Positions 1 through 6,614 of a stretch of DNA of 24,076 nt are shown here, piece by piece. Numbering within the stretch: position 1 is the stretch's first letter; each line of letters begins with the position of its first letter. The notes beneath the pieces were generated by a model. It saw only the letters and a program-made list of their open reading frames with translations, had not been told where the DNA came from and did not search any database. The DNA lies in the IMG/VR virus record IMGVR_UViG_3300029319_000505, positions 1 to 24,076 of that record; one strand, written 5' to 3'. Made by a program: the position numbers and the translations under genes. The DNA comes from a virus.

Positions 1-206
1 ACACTGACATTAGCATCCGTTGAAACCGTGACTGTTCCAACTGCACTTGTTCCTGCAACGCCTGTGACTGTAACATTTGCATCTCCCGTAACTGTCACGG
101 AGCCTACGGCACCCGTCGCAGAAACCCCTGTCACTTCGACGGGTATGGGCTCGCCCCAAGCGCCTTGGCCCCAAGTGCCTCTGCCCCAACCCGTTACATT
201 TGCCAC
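1..206 (-). CDS. Repeat-rich structural protein, N-terminal part (cut by window edge)
   Basis: The reading frame is open from a GTG at 206 to the left edge; only the first 68 residues are visible. An AGTAGGG ribosome site lies a few bases before the GTG, and no ATG fits as well. The protein opens with a Trp/Gly-rich stretch (VTGWGRGTWGQGAWGEP), then runs into a 22-residue repeat of the form VTGVxATxAVGxVTVxxDANVxV, with two units visible. Alternating Val/Thr with Gly turns suggests beta-strand repeats, as in phage surface or fibre-type proteins. The same opening occurs, from memory, in many uncultured marine phage proteins of unknown function. It is the last gene of the minus-strand structural run in view. 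The structural role is inferred from repeats and context. Confidence 0.75.
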   Translation of the reverse strand, partial: MANVTGWGRGTWGQGAWGEPIPVEVTGVSATGAVGSVTVTGDANVTVTGVAGTSAVGTVTVSTDANVS

Positions 207-215
207 TCTTATTCC

Positions 216-305
216 CTACTGATTATGACTCGCATCTTGTTGCTGCTTCAGCCACAACAGATACTCCGCTGGAGTCATCTTGGTCTGTTGGGACTGTTGA
301 GCCAC
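216..305 (-). CDS. Tiny 29-residue ORF between two structural genes
   Basis: A 30-codon frame starts at GTG (305), only 6 bp after the stop of the gene at 312-743, and ends in TAG just before the ribosome site of the next gene. An internal ATG at 278 would give a 20-residue product beginning MTPAEYLLWLKQQQ. The peptide is Gln-rich with a short amphipathic helix. No clear Shine-Dalgarno precedes either start, so translation may rely on coupling to the upstream gene. It fills almost exactly the gap between two well-supported genes, which is the main reason to list it. Function unknown. Confidence 0.4.
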   Translation of the reverse strand: MAQQSQQTKMTPAEYLLWLKQQQDASHNQ

Positions 306-311
306 TGCATG

Positions 312-743
312 TTAGGCAATACGGATGATCGCGTTCGACGCATCCGCAGTTGGGAACTGCACAGTGAAATCACCGGAACTGGACGTCTTGTCGCCACCAA
401 AATCCAACGCGCAAACAGCGGGGTCGCCACTAGCACTGTCGTTGAATATCAAACACCCACGTGCTGTTATGGAGCTACTGCTGAACGTAAGATCGCTGAA
501 ATCTGTGAGCGCCGTGGTGCCAGAAGTGCTTGGATCTACTCGCGTAAGAGACGCGCCTTTGGCAGTATACCCAGTGCCAGATACCTCATTTGAGGTAGTG
601 TATGCAGTCGTGCTTGCGCCTAAACTAGCTGAACTGGTGTACAACGCGAGGTTGAACGTGCTGCCCCCTGTATTCTTGAAATTGTGAACAGCCTCCAAAA
701 GTTCTTTTTTGAAGCTGGTACACATAGCCGTCGTGATAGCCAT
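312..743 (-). CDS. Conserved phage virion-type protein (143 aa)
   Basis: This 143-residue protein starts at an ATG preceded by AGGAG with good spacing. Its start overlaps the upstream stop by one base (TAATG), so it is translationally coupled. It has an N-terminal helix (about residues 8-23, SFKKELLEAVHNF) and then Ser/Thr/Gly-rich beta sequence. The C-terminal segment (SSSGDFTVQFPTADASNAII) is strikingly conserved in proteins I remember from marine phages. Composition and location among adaptor and structural genes point to a virion component, perhaps tail- or neck-associated. No catalytic motif is seen and the precise role is unknown. Confidence 0.85.
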   Translation of the reverse strand: MAITTAMCTSFKKELLEAVHNFKNTGGSTFNLALYTSSASLGASTTAYTTSNEVSGTGYTAKGASLTRVDPSTSGTTALTDFSDLTFSSSSITARGCLIFNDSASGDPAVCALDFGGDKTSSSGDFTVQFPTADASNAIIRIA

Positions 744-1030
744 TACAGTCTCCTGAGTATTTCTGCCATGTCCTGATGGCCTTGTTGCTCCAACAAAGCA
801 ATCAAAGTGGTACGGTCGCTTTTGATTGCCTCTTTCATATAAAACAAAATCACATTAGAAACAGATTCTTTGAAAGCTTCTGCTTGCTGCGCGATCAAAG
901 GGTGACTTTTGCCACCCACACTAACTATACGTTTGGTCGCCTCTTCTGACCAGTAGTCGACAGAATGACCCCTATTCTGAGTGGTTGCTACTGTGACCTG
1001 CCCTATTGATGACTCTACGGTTTCAAACAC
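743..1030 (-). CDS. Conserved small helical phage protein (95 aa)
   Basis: This 95-residue, mostly helical protein uses a GTG start; the preceding gene's TAG ends 2 bp before it, with AGATAGG acting as a modest ribosome site. Its second half (HPLIAQQAEAFKESV ... AIKSDRTTLIALLEQQGH) predicts a chain of amphipathic helices and resembles small uncharacterised proteins next to adaptor genes in marine phages. It sits between an SU10-type adaptor and a virion-type protein, so a head-tail joining or assembly role is possible. That role is inference from position only. Confidence 0.85.
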   Translation of the reverse strand: MFETVESSIGQVTVATTQNRGHSVDYWSEEATKRIVSVGGKSHPLIAQQAEAFKESVSNVILFYMKEAIKSDRTTLIALLEQQGHQDMAEILRRL

Positions 1031-1032
1031 GC

Positions 1033-1671
1033 CTATCTGCCTTTGGATATATCGTATCGGTACTCATCGCGAGCGCCATAACCCTCGCCCAAATCTTTGA
1101 GCGCAGCCACCGCTTGGGCAAATCTTTGCTCGTATTTGGCAGCTTCATCTGGAATCTTCAAAAACGTCGCAGCTTCCGCCAAGGAACCATACAACAAAGC
1201 GTCAGGCGCATTCTCGGAAAGCCAAGTCGTGCCAGAACCCGCACCCGCTGTCAGTGATGTAGGACGAAACTTGTAGTGGAGTTCAAACGTAAAATTAGTG
1301 CTAGGCGTCGGAGCCAAAATAAACGTGTTGTCATCAAACAAAGCATAGTATTTCGGCGTGCCCGTCGTAGCTGGATTGGGCGTGTAACTACGGATGAAGC
1401 TGACGTGCTTAAACAACAAATACTCGTATTCACTGCTGCTGATCACTGCCAAACTGTAAGGAGATAAAAAATCTGTGGGGGTTGCCAGATACGTGTTGTC
1501 TTGCGCAGCCGTACCCGTGACGTTTTTACGAAACACCGGCAACTCTATGTTTTTGAGTATTCGCTCTTCTGCCTCTTTGATAAACACCGGCAGATTATTG
1601 ACAAACGTAGTCTCGCTCGTCTCCTGGTAATCCTGTATAGCCGTCTTCAAGCTGTCAAAAGTAAAACTCAT
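1033..1671 (-). CDS. Head-tail adaptor protein, SU10-adaptor-like
   Basis: This 212-residue protein begins at an ATG overlapping the previous stop by four bases (ATGA). The pattern of an N-terminal helix, an early EAEERILKNIELP segment, a central aromatic stretch with PKYYALFDDNTFILAPTP, a beta segment (FELHYKFRPTSL) and a closing helical region (PDALLYGSLAEAATFL...YEQRFAQAVAAL) matches the phage adaptor family typified by phage SU10. Those proteins form the ring joining portal to tail. The acidic/aromatic C-terminus is typical. It is coupled to the upstream small gene at 1668-1973 and two genes downstream of another adaptor-type protein. Assignment is from remembered motifs, not a search. 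Confidence 0.75.
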   Translation of the reverse strand: MSFTFDSLKTAIQDYQETSETTFVNNLPVFIKEAEERILKNIELPVFRKNVTGTAAQDNTYLATPTDFLSPYSLAVISSSEYEYLLFKHVSFIRSYTPNPATTGTPKYYALFDDNTFILAPTPSTNFTFELHYKFRPTSLTAGAGSGTTWLSENAPDALLYGSLAEAATFLKIPDEAAKYEQRFAQAVAALKDLGEGYGARDEYRYDISKGR

Positions 1672-1973
1672 GTGATCACCACTGTGACTGTGCCAACTTG
1701 CGTTGATGCTTTGACGGGGGTAAAAGTTTTCTCAAGAACGTTGGGCACCCCGACCGACACAACCATTGGTTCAACACGATCTGGTCGTGCATTGCGTAAA
1801 GCTTGTGGGTCATCAACCGGGGGTTTTGGGAACAATTGAGGTTGCTTGGGCTCGTACTCGTCCGGCCCTACAAGAGAACCGTTCCACTCTCGTTTCATAC
1901 GGTTGAGCTTGTACCGGACACCGGAGCGGTCTGATATTCCGTAAGCGTATTTACCTCGTGCAAAACCGGACAT
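1668..1973 (-). CDS. Conserved phage protein of unknown function (101 aa)
   Basis: This 101-residue protein starts at ATG 1973 with an AGGA ribosome site inside the end of the preceding gene (stop TAA, then 2 bp). The N-terminal core (SGFARGKYAYGISDRSG, MKREWNGSLV, DEYEPKQPQL) and the ALRNARPDR motif match a small protein family I recall from many marine phages, always in the adaptor neighbourhood. The rest is Val/Pro-rich. It lies between two adaptor-like genes and overlaps the second by four bases. Probably a connector or assembly component, but no function is established. Confidence 0.8.
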   Translation of the reverse strand: MSGFARGKYAYGISDRSGVRYKLNRMKREWNGSLVGPDEYEPKQPQLFPKPPVDDPQALRNARPDRVEPMVVSVGVPNVLEKTFTPVKASTQVGTVTVVIT

Positions 1974-1975
1974 CG

Positions 1976-2860
1976 TTAATTCCTGTAGGACTCGTAGCCA
2001 GGACTGATGCGCAGCGATGCACGATCTCTATCTTCGTCCATAGCACGCTGCATTTCTTCTTCATACACCTGCTTCAAGACCGCCATCATGCCAGGATTGC
2101 GCTTCATTGATATGTAGTAAGCCAGTCCTGCCGTAAGACACGGGTAGAACCGAAACGGGACATCGACTGTATTAGTATTTGTGTCTGCATCATCAATACG
2201 AGTCAAACGATCAAACTTTATAATGTCGGTGTTCTTGTCCGGCGTCGGCCATACCCGCAGCACCGGAGTGATTTGTCTATCTAAGAAGAACTGGTTTGGA
2301 CGCCCAGTTTGCGCTTTATTGGGTATGTTCAGGTAACTAGAACGACTTACGCGCTCTATTTGAAAATCGGTGCTGTCGCGTGTCACCACAACAGACAAAA
2401 TATCGATGGTGCTACGCACATCCGATAAATCAACCGCAGAACTGACTGTAGTGGTAGCGCCGCTAGTGCCCCCGGTAATAGTCTCTGCCGCCTGGAACGT
2501 ACCAGAAGGAATGGTCAAAGCTAATGTGGTAGCCGAGGGTTTGCTTGTAATCGTGGCTGTTGCAGCACTCGTACCGCCAGTGATTGTCTCAGCGACAGAA
2601 AAATTAGCAGAGGCAGCAACGGTCATGGTGAGGGTGCCGCCAGGGTAATCGCGAACACCGGATGCCAAAGTTATCGATGTCTGCTCGATGGTCCATTGAT
2701 TCAGACCTCGATTTGCCCAATCCGCAAACAGCAAATTCAAAGATCGACGTGCCGTTTTAAGGTCGTAGCCGGTCCTTACTTCGAGGCCGCAGCGTTCAAA
2801 CGCCTCTTCGACATACTCTGCGACATCTAATTCAAAGTCTTTGCTATTGCTGGTTGTCAT
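1976..2860 (-). CDS. Head-tail adaptor/connector-like protein with inserted tandem repeat
   Basis: This protein has 294 residues from ATG 2860. A TTG at 2875 in the same frame would add five residues, and neither start has a strong ribosome site. The N-terminus (EYVEEAFERCGLEVRTGYDL, ARRSLNLLFADWANRG) is characteristic of a phage connector/adaptor family found beside portal or tail genes. The C-terminal half (LRVWPTPD, helices with FYPCLTAGLAYY) fits the same family. Between about residues 75 and 146 lies an extra Thr/Gly-rich segment with two copies of an AETITGGTS(A/G)AT repeat, 35 residues apart, which looks inserted into a loop of the core. It overlaps the preceding gene by 17 bp. Likely part of the neck, by family resemblance. 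Confidence 0.72.
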   Translation of the reverse strand: MTTSNSKDFELDVAEYVEEAFERCGLEVRTGYDLKTARRSLNLLFADWANRGLNQWTIEQTSITLASGVRDYPGGTLTMTVAASANFSVAETITGGTSAATATITSKPSATTLALTIPSGTFQAAETITGGTSGATTTVSSAVDLSDVRSTIDILSVVVTRDSTDFQIERVSRSSYLNIPNKAQTGRPNQFFLDRQITPVLRVWPTPDKNTDIIKFDRLTRIDDADTNTNTVDVPFRFYPCLTAGLAYYISMKRNPGMMAVLKQVYEEEMQRAMDEDRDRASLRISPGYESYRN

Positions 2861-3524
2861 TGTACAAATTGTCAAAAATTTGATTCACGTCAAGCGTGTA
2901 ATCTAAATCGCTTTTTGAATAATGTATATGCGCAGAAGGCTTGAAATCCGGTGCGCCCTCTCCTGTTTCAAACCACGCGGGGTGTGTAACCCGTACGCGA
3001 TTATTCGGCAAAGCCACTATGTTGCCTGTCCAAGAGCCCGCATCCAACAACTGCAACACATGACTCTGCTTATGTTGCGCAGGATCGTCGGCAATCTCAC
3101 TCTCTGAGTAATCCACGGTGAAAAGATACTTGGCGGGGTACATCTCACCGTCAATCTTTGCCAACCAAGGGCACGGTGTGGCCCTATCAAGCACATATAC
3201 CGAGTGATGGTGAGAGCTACAATCCCAAGGTTGAGCAGCCCAAACCGGCATAGGTTCCGGCCATTCTTCTAATGGGACATCCCCTACCAACGCTGTGATC
3301 GGCATACGAGCCCACATAGCGCCCCCGTGAACAGTGTCTTCTTCTTCGCCCTCTGCTTCGATCCCGGTAAAGATCAACTGAAAGCTAAGACACCTGCACG
3401 GCATTGTAGTCACAGCAATTGCCATAGCATGCAGGAACTCGCCGTGATATTCCTCGTGGTTTTTCGTGTATTCACGACGCACCCAGCACTTAAAGTGCGG
3501 GATGTTAGATTGTAGGTAAGGCAT
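2844..3524 (-). CDS. Conserved phage protein of unknown function (226 aa)
   Basis: This 226-residue protein begins MPYLQSNIPHF at an ATG one base after the TGA of the Lys/Gly-rich gene; the ribosome site is weak, so coupling is likely. It is Trp- and His-rich (PWDCSSHHHSVYVLD, CPWLAKIDGEMYPAKYLF) with a conserved-looking middle and a C-terminal acidic helix. I recall close relatives in uncultured marine phages, always unannotated and near structural genes. His and Cys residues could bind metal, but no standard catalytic motif stands out. Its place in the late operon suggests a virion or assembly role. Function unknown. Confidence 0.82.
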   Translation of the reverse strand: MPYLQSNIPHFKCWVRREYTKNHEEYHGEFLHAMAIAVTTMPCRCLSFQLIFTGIEAEGEEEDTVHGGAMWARMPITALVGDVPLEEWPEPMPVWAAQPWDCSSHHHSVYVLDRATPCPWLAKIDGEMYPAKYLFTVDYSESEIADDPAQHKQSHVLQLLDAGSWTGNIVALPNNRVRVTHPAWFETGEGAPDFKPSAHIHYSKSDLDYTLDVNQIFDNLYNDNQQ

Positions 3525-3525
3525 A

Positions 3526-3798
3526 TCAGATTTTGCCGCCTACCTTCTCACCTTTCTTTTTCATTTTGCCGCCGTATCTCATGCCTTTGGGGGCCATCTT
3601 GCCGCCGTTCTTCATGCCTTTTGGCTTCACGCCGCCGCCATTCTTCATACCGCCGGGCATCATTTCTTTTTTGCCACCCATAGCGCCGCCTTTGGACTTC
3701 ATTTTAGCCCCTTGTGCGCTACCTTTACTCTTCATCGCTTTCTTTTTGGGTGCAGCTTTTTTCTTGAAACCGCCCATACCAAGATTCACTCTAGACAT
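3526..3798 (-). CDS. Lys/Gly-rich basic small protein
   Basis: This 90-residue protein starts at ATG 3798, preceded by GAGGT at good spacing; an in-frame upstream codon at 3837 lies inside the previous gene and is less likely. It contains 25 lysines and is built of short degenerate repeats such as MKNGGG, MKNGGK and MRYGGK separated by KPKG or APKG. There are almost no hydrophobic core residues, so it is probably disordered and strongly positive. It is one of four consecutive basic small proteins (3526-4643) in the late operon. DNA binding or charge neutralisation inside the head is a reasonable inference, not shown. The opposite strand carries a Pro/Phe-rich shadow frame. Confidence 0.8.
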   Translation of the reverse strand: MSRVNLGMGGFKKKAAPKKKAMKSKGSAQGAKMKSKGGAMGGKKEMMPGGMKNGGGVKPKGMKNGGKMAPKGMRYGGKMKKKGEKVGGKI

Positions 3799-3805
3799 AC
3801 TTACC

Positions 3806-4132
3806 TCACAAGTATTTTGTTTTCTTTCTGCGGTCACTCATAACAGCCCCGCATCCCCTAGCAATTTCCGCTCTTACAGCCCCACCCGCCTTCATCTTGG
3901 TGACTTTGGCTTTGGGCGTGTTTGCAACGACGGTTTTACCTTTTGACCCTTCTCGCTTCTTTTTACGTGCCGTAGCTGCTCGCTCTGATTTACTCAACGA
4001 GCGTGCTTTTTTCTCTGGCAGGCAACGGTCTGGGTTTTTCTTGTTTTCAGAACTGCCACACTCGCCAACAATGTCGCCTTCTGTGTTGATGCGGACCCAT
4101 TTCTGATCAAGCCATTTTTTGAGCTCGCCCAT
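3806..4132 (-). CDS. Basic small protein, DUF6321-like
   Basis: This 108-residue protein starts at an ATG whose A is the last base of the preceding TAA (TAATG). The N-terminus (KKWLDQKWVRI, acidic linker, CGSSENKK, DRCLPEKKARSLSKSER) followed by a run of Lys/Arg matches a small family seen in marine phages and in giant viruses; I believe it is DUF6321, but the number is from memory. Two Cys flank the middle and a third lies near the C-terminus (RGCGAVMSDRRKK). It contains MKAGGAV, a short motif echoed in neighbouring proteins. Function unknown; strongly basic, so nucleic-acid contact is plausible. Confidence 0.78.
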   Translation of the reverse strand: MGELKKWLDQKWVRINTEGDIVGECGSSENKKNPDRCLPEKKARSLSKSERAATARKKKREGSKGKTVVANTPKAKVTKMKAGGAVRAEIARGCGAVMSDRRKKTKYL

Positions 4133-4359
4133 TATCGGCCCTTTCTCTTCCCACCTTTTGCCTTTTTGGCGTAATTTGGGTCTTTACAATACTTGCTGGC
4201 TGCCAAGTTCGCGTAAGCGGACGGATAGGTATCAAAGGTACGTTTGGCCCAAGCTTTGCCTTCGGGACAAATTTTACTGCCTTTGCTCTTCTTAGACGCG
4301 CCGCCACCTTTAGCGTAATACGTCAATCCTCTTGGCATACTGCCTCGCGTAATCACCAT
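4132..4359 (-). CDS. Basic small protein with CPEGKAWAKRTF / YPSAYANLAASKYC motif
   Basis: This protein has 75 residues from ATG 4359, chosen because GGAG lies nine bases upstream; a TTG at 4374 and an ATG at 4338 are alternatives. It begins inside the end of the 4353-4643 gene and ends in a TAATG overlap with the next gene. After a Gly/Lys-rich start it has CPEGKAWAKRTF, then YPSAYANLAASKYCKDP, then a Lys-rich tail. This block is familiar from pelagic phages, where it occurs as a stand-alone protein near structural genes. The two Cys could pair or bind metal. Function unknown. Confidence 0.78.
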   Translation of the reverse strand: MVITRGSMPRGLTYYAKGGGASKKSKGSKICPEGKAWAKRTFDTYPSAYANLAASKYCKDPNYAKKAKGGKRKGR

Positions 4360-4643
4360 GCGTCGCAACTCCAATACCGTGCCGTAAATTTATCTTTGGC
4401 TTTCGCTGTGTCACACCCATGTCGAGCGCGAAAGTTTTTGCGCCGACCAGGCTGGTTTTTCTTGATTGTCATGTCGGGATCACCGAACCGAACAATCTTC
4501 ACCTCGTTGCCTTTTTTGGCTAAGACCGCAGACTTCTTGTTTTTACCGGGTGTCCTTTTTGGCTGGTTGTACCCAGAGAAAGTTTCACCCCGATACTGTA
4601 AACGACCAGAGGGCAAACGTTTCACGTCCTTGGTCGTTGCCAT
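4353..4643 (-). CDS. Basic small protein with RARHGC ... ARYWSCDAW tail
   Basis: This 96-residue protein starts at an ATG overlapping the previous stop (TAATG), with AGGAAAGG about nine bases before it. It carries a conserved C-terminal module (GRRKNFRARHGC, then ARYWSCDAW) known from short phage proteins and some giant-virus proteins. The rest is Lys/Arg-rich. The two conserved Cys and the His of ARHGC suggest a small metal site or disulphide, which is inference. First of four basic small genes in a row. Function unknown, though its conservation among marine phages argues for a virion role. Confidence 0.82.
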   Translation of the reverse strand: MATTKDVKRLPSGRLQYRGETFSGYNQPKRTPGKNKKSAVLAKKGNEVKIVRFGDPDMTIKKNQPGRRKNFRARHGCDTAKAKDKFTARYWSCDAW

Positions 4644-5047
4644 TAGTCGAAGCCTTTCCTCATGTACAAGATCACAGTGTACGTGTCCGCTGAACTAGCA
4701 CCCACTGTAGTGAACTTAATGTCACCAGTTTTGCCGGACCCGGCATTGTTAGTCAGGCCACCGAAACTGCTGTAATCGTGGTCACCACTTTGATTTTCAC
4801 CTAGTTCGATGATAAAGGCGTCTGAGGTAGCATCGAACAGTAATTGCACTTTCATGCCTATGCATTGCCACCAGATTCGGTCGATGGTGACACTTGTGCA
4901 AGTATCACCATCAGCACTAGGTTGCAAAGCTGACACGTCTACTTTCGTGACCGCCGACTCGCCCGTACCGTCTGAAATGTTGGTCAGTTTGAGTACGGCA
5001 AACTTCGGACCATCGACTAATGTTTGCGACGTTACTGCATCAGCCAT
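4643..5047 (-). CDS. Conserved phage virion-type protein (134 aa)
   Basis: This 134-residue beta-rich protein starts at ATG 5047 with TAGGAG at good spacing. The opening (MADAVTSQTLVDGPKFAVLK, NISDGTGESAVTKVDVS) is very familiar from marine myo- and podoviruses, where the protein is unannotated or listed as structural. The middle has IDRIWWQCIGM and LLFDATSDAFI; the end has TVILYMRKGF. No enzymatic motif is seen. It follows another beta-rich protein and precedes the basic set, all downstream of the capsid gene. A capsid or neck surface role is inferred. Confidence 0.83.
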   Translation of the reverse strand: MADAVTSQTLVDGPKFAVLKLTNISDGTGESAVTKVDVSALQPSADGDTCTSVTIDRIWWQCIGMKVQLLFDATSDAFIIELGENQSGDHDYSSFGGLTNNAGSGKTGDIKFTTVGASSADTYTVILYMRKGFD

Positions 5048-5059
5048 AACTCACTCCTA

Positions 5060-5569
5060 CTATTGGTCAGCAAATGCGGGGGCAGTTGTGCTCGTTACAT
5101 TACCGAAGATTTGGTAGTTGGTAGTGTTCAGACCAATGATTGTCACATCAAAGCCAGCAGGTACGTTCAATTGAATGCTGCTGTTGGAGTTACCATCGGA
5201 AAATACGGAGCTTACTTCGTTGCCGTCTGTGTCTAGGAAAGTAACACCACCAATATAAAAATTAGTGTTGCCGGGAGTAACGATAAGCGCATCAGTGGCA
5301 TCAGCAGCGCCACCAGCGTAGACAAACCTAAAAATAGATCCAGCAATAGGAGCCGGGAGCGTATAAGTATTATCTTGCCCACCATCAGGGACAAGAAGAA
5401 TCCTTCCGCTATGAGTTGCATTAGTGAGCGTAACATTTCCATCAGAAAGACTTACGGGACCGTCACCAATAGTTGCAACTTCAGTGATCGCGCCAGTAGT
5501 GGAATTTTTGCTTACAGTCTTGAAAGTGCTTTCAGAGCGGACTGCACCCGAGAAAGTAGTATTAGCCAT
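5060..5569 (-). CDS. Beta-rich structural protein (169 aa)
   Basis: This 169-residue protein starts at ATG 5569: an AGGAG sits six bases before it, whereas an ATG at 5575 directly abuts the AGGAG and is unlikely to be used. The sequence is Thr/Gly/Asn-rich with strands such as GRILLVPDGGQDNTYTLP and GSIFRFVYAGG and a C-terminal FDVTIIGLNTTNYQIFG, typical of jelly-roll or Ig-like phage decoration and fibre domains. It is the first gene after the terminator that follows the capsid gene. I recognise relatives in marine phages only as structural or hypothetical. Confidence 0.8.
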   Translation of the reverse strand: MANTTFSGAVRSESTFKTVSKNSTTGAITEVATIGDGPVSLSDGNVTLTNATHSGRILLVPDGGQDNTYTLPAPIAGSIFRFVYAGGAADATDALIVTPGNTNFYIGGVTFLDTDGNEVSSVFSDGNSNSSIQLNVPAGFDVTIIGLNTTNYQIFGNVTSTTAPAFADQ

Positions 5570-5654
5570 TGTCATCTCCTGTCGTGGCTGGTGTCAGGCA
5601 CGGGATGCACCTGTCAGGATAGGAGAAAGATAACCAAGAAACAGGCAAAAAGAA

Positions 5655-5674
5655 AGGGCGACATTGTCGCCCTT
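5655..5674 (-). terminator. Rho-independent terminator after the major capsid gene
   Basis: A 9-bp perfect stem (AAGGGCGAC / GTCGCCCTT) with a 3-base loop is followed on the minus strand by TTTCTTTTT. It lies 20 bp past the capsid stop. A second hairpin (AAGCAGA/TCTGCTT, 5678-5695) overlaps the capsid stop codon. Together they should end or thin transcription of the highly expressed capsid operon and may protect the mRNA 3' end. Confidence 0.82.
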
Positions 5675-5693
5675 CTCAAGCAGAAAGTTCTGC

Positions 5694-6599
5694 TTATGCG
5701 CCGGGTGTCCCGAACACAGCACGCCAATCGCTGACGCCGAAAGAGTATCTTTCGCGAGCTTTGAAGCGCATGTTTCCTGTGTCGAAATCGCCTTCCATCG
5801 CTGTCTTGATGGGAGTTCTTTGGAACAACTTGAAGCCATTCGGGGCGTCTGTCTTGATGAAAAACGCGTCTGTATCCGTCAAGAAGTGGTTTACAACCGC
5901 CCCTTCTGGAAGCATACCCATAGACTTATTGGCATTGATATCGTTATCAGCCGTTCCCGGTCGCAGATTTGAGTTCAAAACTCTTTCTGCAATGAATTGC
6001 AGTTCTTTCGGTATGATCAATTTCATACCACGAACAGCAATCTTCAGACCTCTTTCGTCTGTCAGACCAGCAATATCAATCAGCATTTGCTCTAACGAAG
6101 TCTCATTGAGATCCGCTGCAGTAGCTAGAAGGTTAGTCTGGTTACCAGAGATTGAGGGGTGAGCCGCCGAACAAAGCGCAGCACCGTCACCTATGGGTGA
6201 GGCTGTGCTGAATGCTTGGTTCAAAACGGTAGCAGCACGAATCTGCTTGGTTTGAGACATTGAACGAGCCAGCGCACGCGTGTAACGCGCTGCCAACCGG
6301 TCGTACAAATTGTCTTCAATCGCTTCCTCGGTGATCGAAAAAGCGAGCGCGATTGTCTCGTGCGTATAGCGTGCAGTGTAAGTTTCCTGCGCGTCATCGA
6401 ACGAGATTGCGCTGCCTTCTGATTTCACAGGGGCAGTACCAAAGCCAGAAAGCATGACTTCTTCTTCAAACGCTCGGTCTGAAGTTTCTTCGTCAAAAAT
6501 TTCTGCGTGCTCTTGATCGTAACGATCATACTCAAGCCCGAACAAAGCATTAAGGCCAGGTTCAAGCTCTTTCGCTAATTGTGCGCGAGTAATAGGCAT
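5694..6599 (-). CDS. Major capsid protein
   Basis: This 301-residue protein starts at ATG 6599 with AGGAG. Features of the Mu gpT-like / HK97-fold capsid group are visible: an N-terminal helix (AKELEPGLNALFG), an early acidic region that may form the E-loop, the strand-helix TARYTHETIALAFSITEEAI, a spine helix (DRLAARYTRALARSMSQTKQ), DGAALCSAAHP, and a C-terminal IKTAMEGDFDTGNMRFKARER ending near WRAVFGTPGA. Genes upstream are scaffold and probable decoration protein, the usual head-module order, and a strong terminator follows. No protease-cleavable delta domain is obvious, consistent with the separate scaffold gene. Family placement is from motifs; the assignment as capsid is firm. Confidence 0.88.
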   Translation of the reverse strand: MPITRAQLAKELEPGLNALFGLEYDRYDQEHAEIFDEETSDRAFEEEVMLSGFGTAPVKSEGSAISFDDAQETYTARYTHETIALAFSITEEAIEDNLYDRLAARYTRALARSMSQTKQIRAATVLNQAFSTASPIGDGAALCSAAHPSISGNQTNLLATAADLNETSLEQMLIDIAGLTDERGLKIAVRGMKLIIPKELQFIAERVLNSNLRPGTADNDINANKSMGMLPEGAVVNHFLTDTDAFFIKTDAPNGFKLFQRTPIKTAMEGDFDTGNMRFKARERYSFGVSDWRAVFGTPGA

Positions 6600-6614
6600 T
6601 GAAGTTCTCCTACC

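Noticed and set aside
3533-3946. Plus-strand Pro/Phe-rich open frame
   Set aside because: It mirrors the Lys/Gly-rich gene (antisense of Lys and Gly codons gives Phe and Pro) and has no ribosome site.
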